Below, piece by piece: positions 4,863-6,176 of a stretch of DNA of 6,176 nucleotides. The stretch is from Clostridiales bacterium (GTDB lineage: Bacteria > Bacillota > Clostridia > Peptostreptococcales > NVVX01), in contig JAJOKQ010000141.1 in the NCBI GenBank assembly GCA_021129785.1, positions 1-6,176 of the forward strand, given 5' to 3'. Positions within the stretch are counted from its first letter, which is position 1; every line of letters starts with the position of its first letter. Position numbers and translations under genes: made by a program. Under the pieces are notes generated by a model. It saw nothing but the letters and a program-made list of their open reading frames with translations, did no database searches and had not been told where the DNA came from.

Positions 4863-6176
4863 ATGAACCATATTCATTTAATTGGGATTGGCGGAATTAG
4901 TATGAGCGCCATTGCAGAACTTTTACTACATCAAGGCGTAAAAATTTCTGGTTCAGACATAGAAAGTTCAAATATTATTAAAAAACTAAAATCACATGGC
5001 GCAGAGGTATTTATAGGGCATAGTACAAGTAATATTAAAAATCCTGATTTAGTGGTATATACTGCAGCGGTACACGAAGACAATCCAGAGCGCGTAGAGG
5101 CTAGCAGACTAAATATTCCTCAAATTGATCGCGCTGAGATTTTAGGTAGTATCATGAGTCGATACGATACTCCCGTTGCAATATCTGGGAGCCATGGAAA
5201 AACCACAACAACTTCAATGCTTTCAATCTTCTTAGAAAATTCAGGTTTAGATCCTACAATTTTAGTAGGTGGCGAGTTAGATGAAATTGGAGGGAACGTC
5301 AAAATAGGCAAAAGTCAGTATTTTATAACTGAAGCTTGCGAATATGTAGAAAGTTTTCTTAAATTCAAGCCATTTATAGGTGTTATTCTTAATATCGACG
5401 TAGATCATTTGGACTACTTTCAAGATCTTGAGCATATTAAAAGTTCCTTTAAAAAATTTGCATCTCTTATGCCAAGCAACGGATTTTTAATCGCTTGTGG
5501 TGACGACTCAAACACCATGGATATAACTGAAGATTTGGCATGCAATGTTGTTACTTTTGGCATAGAAAATAGTTGTGATTATAAAGCCGAAAACATAATC
5601 TTTAACAAACTTGGATATCCTTCTTTTGAAGTGTTTCATTCTGGCGCAAAACTAGGAGATTTTGAACTTAAAGTACGTGGCATACACAATGTCTACAATA
5701 CTCTTGCTTCAATCGCTATAGCACATATTTTAGGTATATCTAACAACCAGCTTGTAGACAGTGCTAAGCTGTACAAAGGAATACATAGACGTTTTGAGTT
5801 TAAAGGTAATGTAAAAGGCGCTGAGATATATGATGATTACGCACATCATCCTGTAGAAATTAAAGCTACTCTTTCGGCAGCTAAGAAGTTTGCAAAAGGG
5901 GATATCTGGTGCATTTTTCAACCACATACTTATACACGTACTCGCTCTTTGCTTGAAGATTTTTCAACTTCATTTGATTTAGCCGACCATTTAATTATGG
6001 CTGATATTTATGCAGCACGAGAAATAGATGATGGGACTATTCATAGTAAAAATATAATAGAGTTAACTAAACATAATATCGACTCACTCTATATTCAAGA
6101 TTTTGATGAAATCGCAGAATATCTTTACAATAGCATTAAAGCAAATGATATAGTCATTACAATGGGTGCAGGTGAT
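4863..6176 (+). CDS. murC: UDP-N-acetylmuramate--L-alanine ligase, C-terminus cut off by the window edge
   Basis: MurC uses ATP to attach L-alanine to UDP-MurNAc, the first step of stem-peptide assembly in the cytoplasm. All 438 codons to the right edge are open. The family is usually about 450-470 residues, so only the last 15-30 are missing. The N-terminal UDP-binding Rossmann domain starts with HLIGIGGISMS (5-15; Ser13 replaces the usual Gly). The central Mur-ligase ATPase domain has the P-loop GSHGKTTTTS (109-118), TEACEYVESF (156-165), NIDVDHLDYF (177-186) and HNVYN (275-279). The C-terminal domain has YDDYAHHP (323-330) and FQPHTYTRTRSL (352-363), and the sequence stops at MGAGD. The start is ATG with AAAGGGAG about 9 bases upstream. 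It is transcribed divergently from purR, and its leader contains a terminator-like hairpin. Confidence 0.97.
   Translation, partial: MNHIHLIGIGGISMSAIAELLLHQGVKISGSDIESSNIIKKLKSHGAEVFIGHSTSNIKNPDLVVYTAAVHEDNPERVEASRLNIPQIDRAEILGSIMSRYDTPVAISGSHGKTTTTSMLSIFLENSGLDPTILVGGELDEIGGNVKIGKSQYFITEACEYVESFLKFKPFIGVILNIDVDHLDYFQDLEHIKSSFKKFASLMPSNGFLIACGDDSNTMDITEDLACNVVTFGIENSCDYKAENIIFNKLGYPSFEVFHSGAKLGDFELKVRGIHNVYNTLASIAIAHILGISNNQLVDSAKLYKGIHRRFEFKGNVKGAEIYDDYAHHPVEIKATLSAAKKFAKGDIWCIFQPHTYTRTRSLLEDFSTSFDLADHLIMADIYAAREIDDGTIHSKNIIELTKHNIDSLYIQDFDEIAEYLYNSIKANDIVITMGAGD

Noticed and set aside
4731..5383. 13-bp direct repeat CATTTATAGGTGT at 4731-4743 and 5371-5383, in the murC leader and within murC
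   Set aside because: A 13-mer match somewhere in 6 kb of AT-rich DNA is expected by chance fairly often, and neither copy has further structure around it.

Overview
The window is 6.2 kb of AT-rich DNA that reads as a low-GC Gram-positive chromosome, most likely an endospore-forming member of the Clostridia. The evidence is a Bacillus-type PurR (winged helix plus phosphoribosyltransferase fold), a spoVG gene behind a near-consensus sigma-H promoter, purine-rich ribosome binding sites, and the Firmicute gene order murC / purR-spoVG-glmU-prs-pth. The species cannot be named from the sequence alone. There are no rRNA, tRNA, CRISPR or insertion-sequence genes. All six genes are core housekeeping genes, and the accessory interest lies between them.

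Layout, left to right. Positions 1-493 (minus strand) hold pth, cut off at its C-terminus by the window edge. A 116-bp spacer (494-609) carries a hairpin plus T-tract that reads as an intrinsic terminator on the plus strand, opposite to the genes, and a second inverted repeat. Then, on the minus strand, come prs (610-1560, TTG start) and glmU (1563-2939), two bases apart and apparently translationally coupled. The glmU-spoVG gap (2940-3127) carries the spoVG terminator and a weak candidate glmU promoter. spoVG (3128-3442) is preceded by a 265-bp region with a sigma-H promoter and an unusual three-segment repeat, A-B-C. A and C are identical 21-mers, and B is complementary to both, so the leader RNA could fold in two mutually exclusive ways. 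purR (3708-4520) follows. The divergent purR-murC region (4521-4862) has a purR promoter overlapped by a PurBox-like palindrome and, on the plus strand, a candidate leader RNA ending in a terminator-like hairpin. murC (4863 to the right edge, plus strand) is cut off at its C-terminus.

How the genes work together. Prs makes PRPP, the effector that relieves PurR repression, so the purine regulator sits close to the enzyme that makes its signal. GlmU makes UDP-GlcNAc and MurC adds the first amino acid to UDP-MurNAc, so both feed peptidoglycan precursor synthesis. SpoVG is a nucleic-acid-binding regulator linked to sporulation and cell-surface control. Pth recycles peptidyl-tRNA. The most interesting candidate is the spoVG 5' leader (about 3443-3624), which looks like an RNA switch or a small palindromic element. 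Second are the terminated murC leader and the antisense-oriented terminator next to pth. The RNA-level proposals were read by eye and have not been folded computationally or tested.
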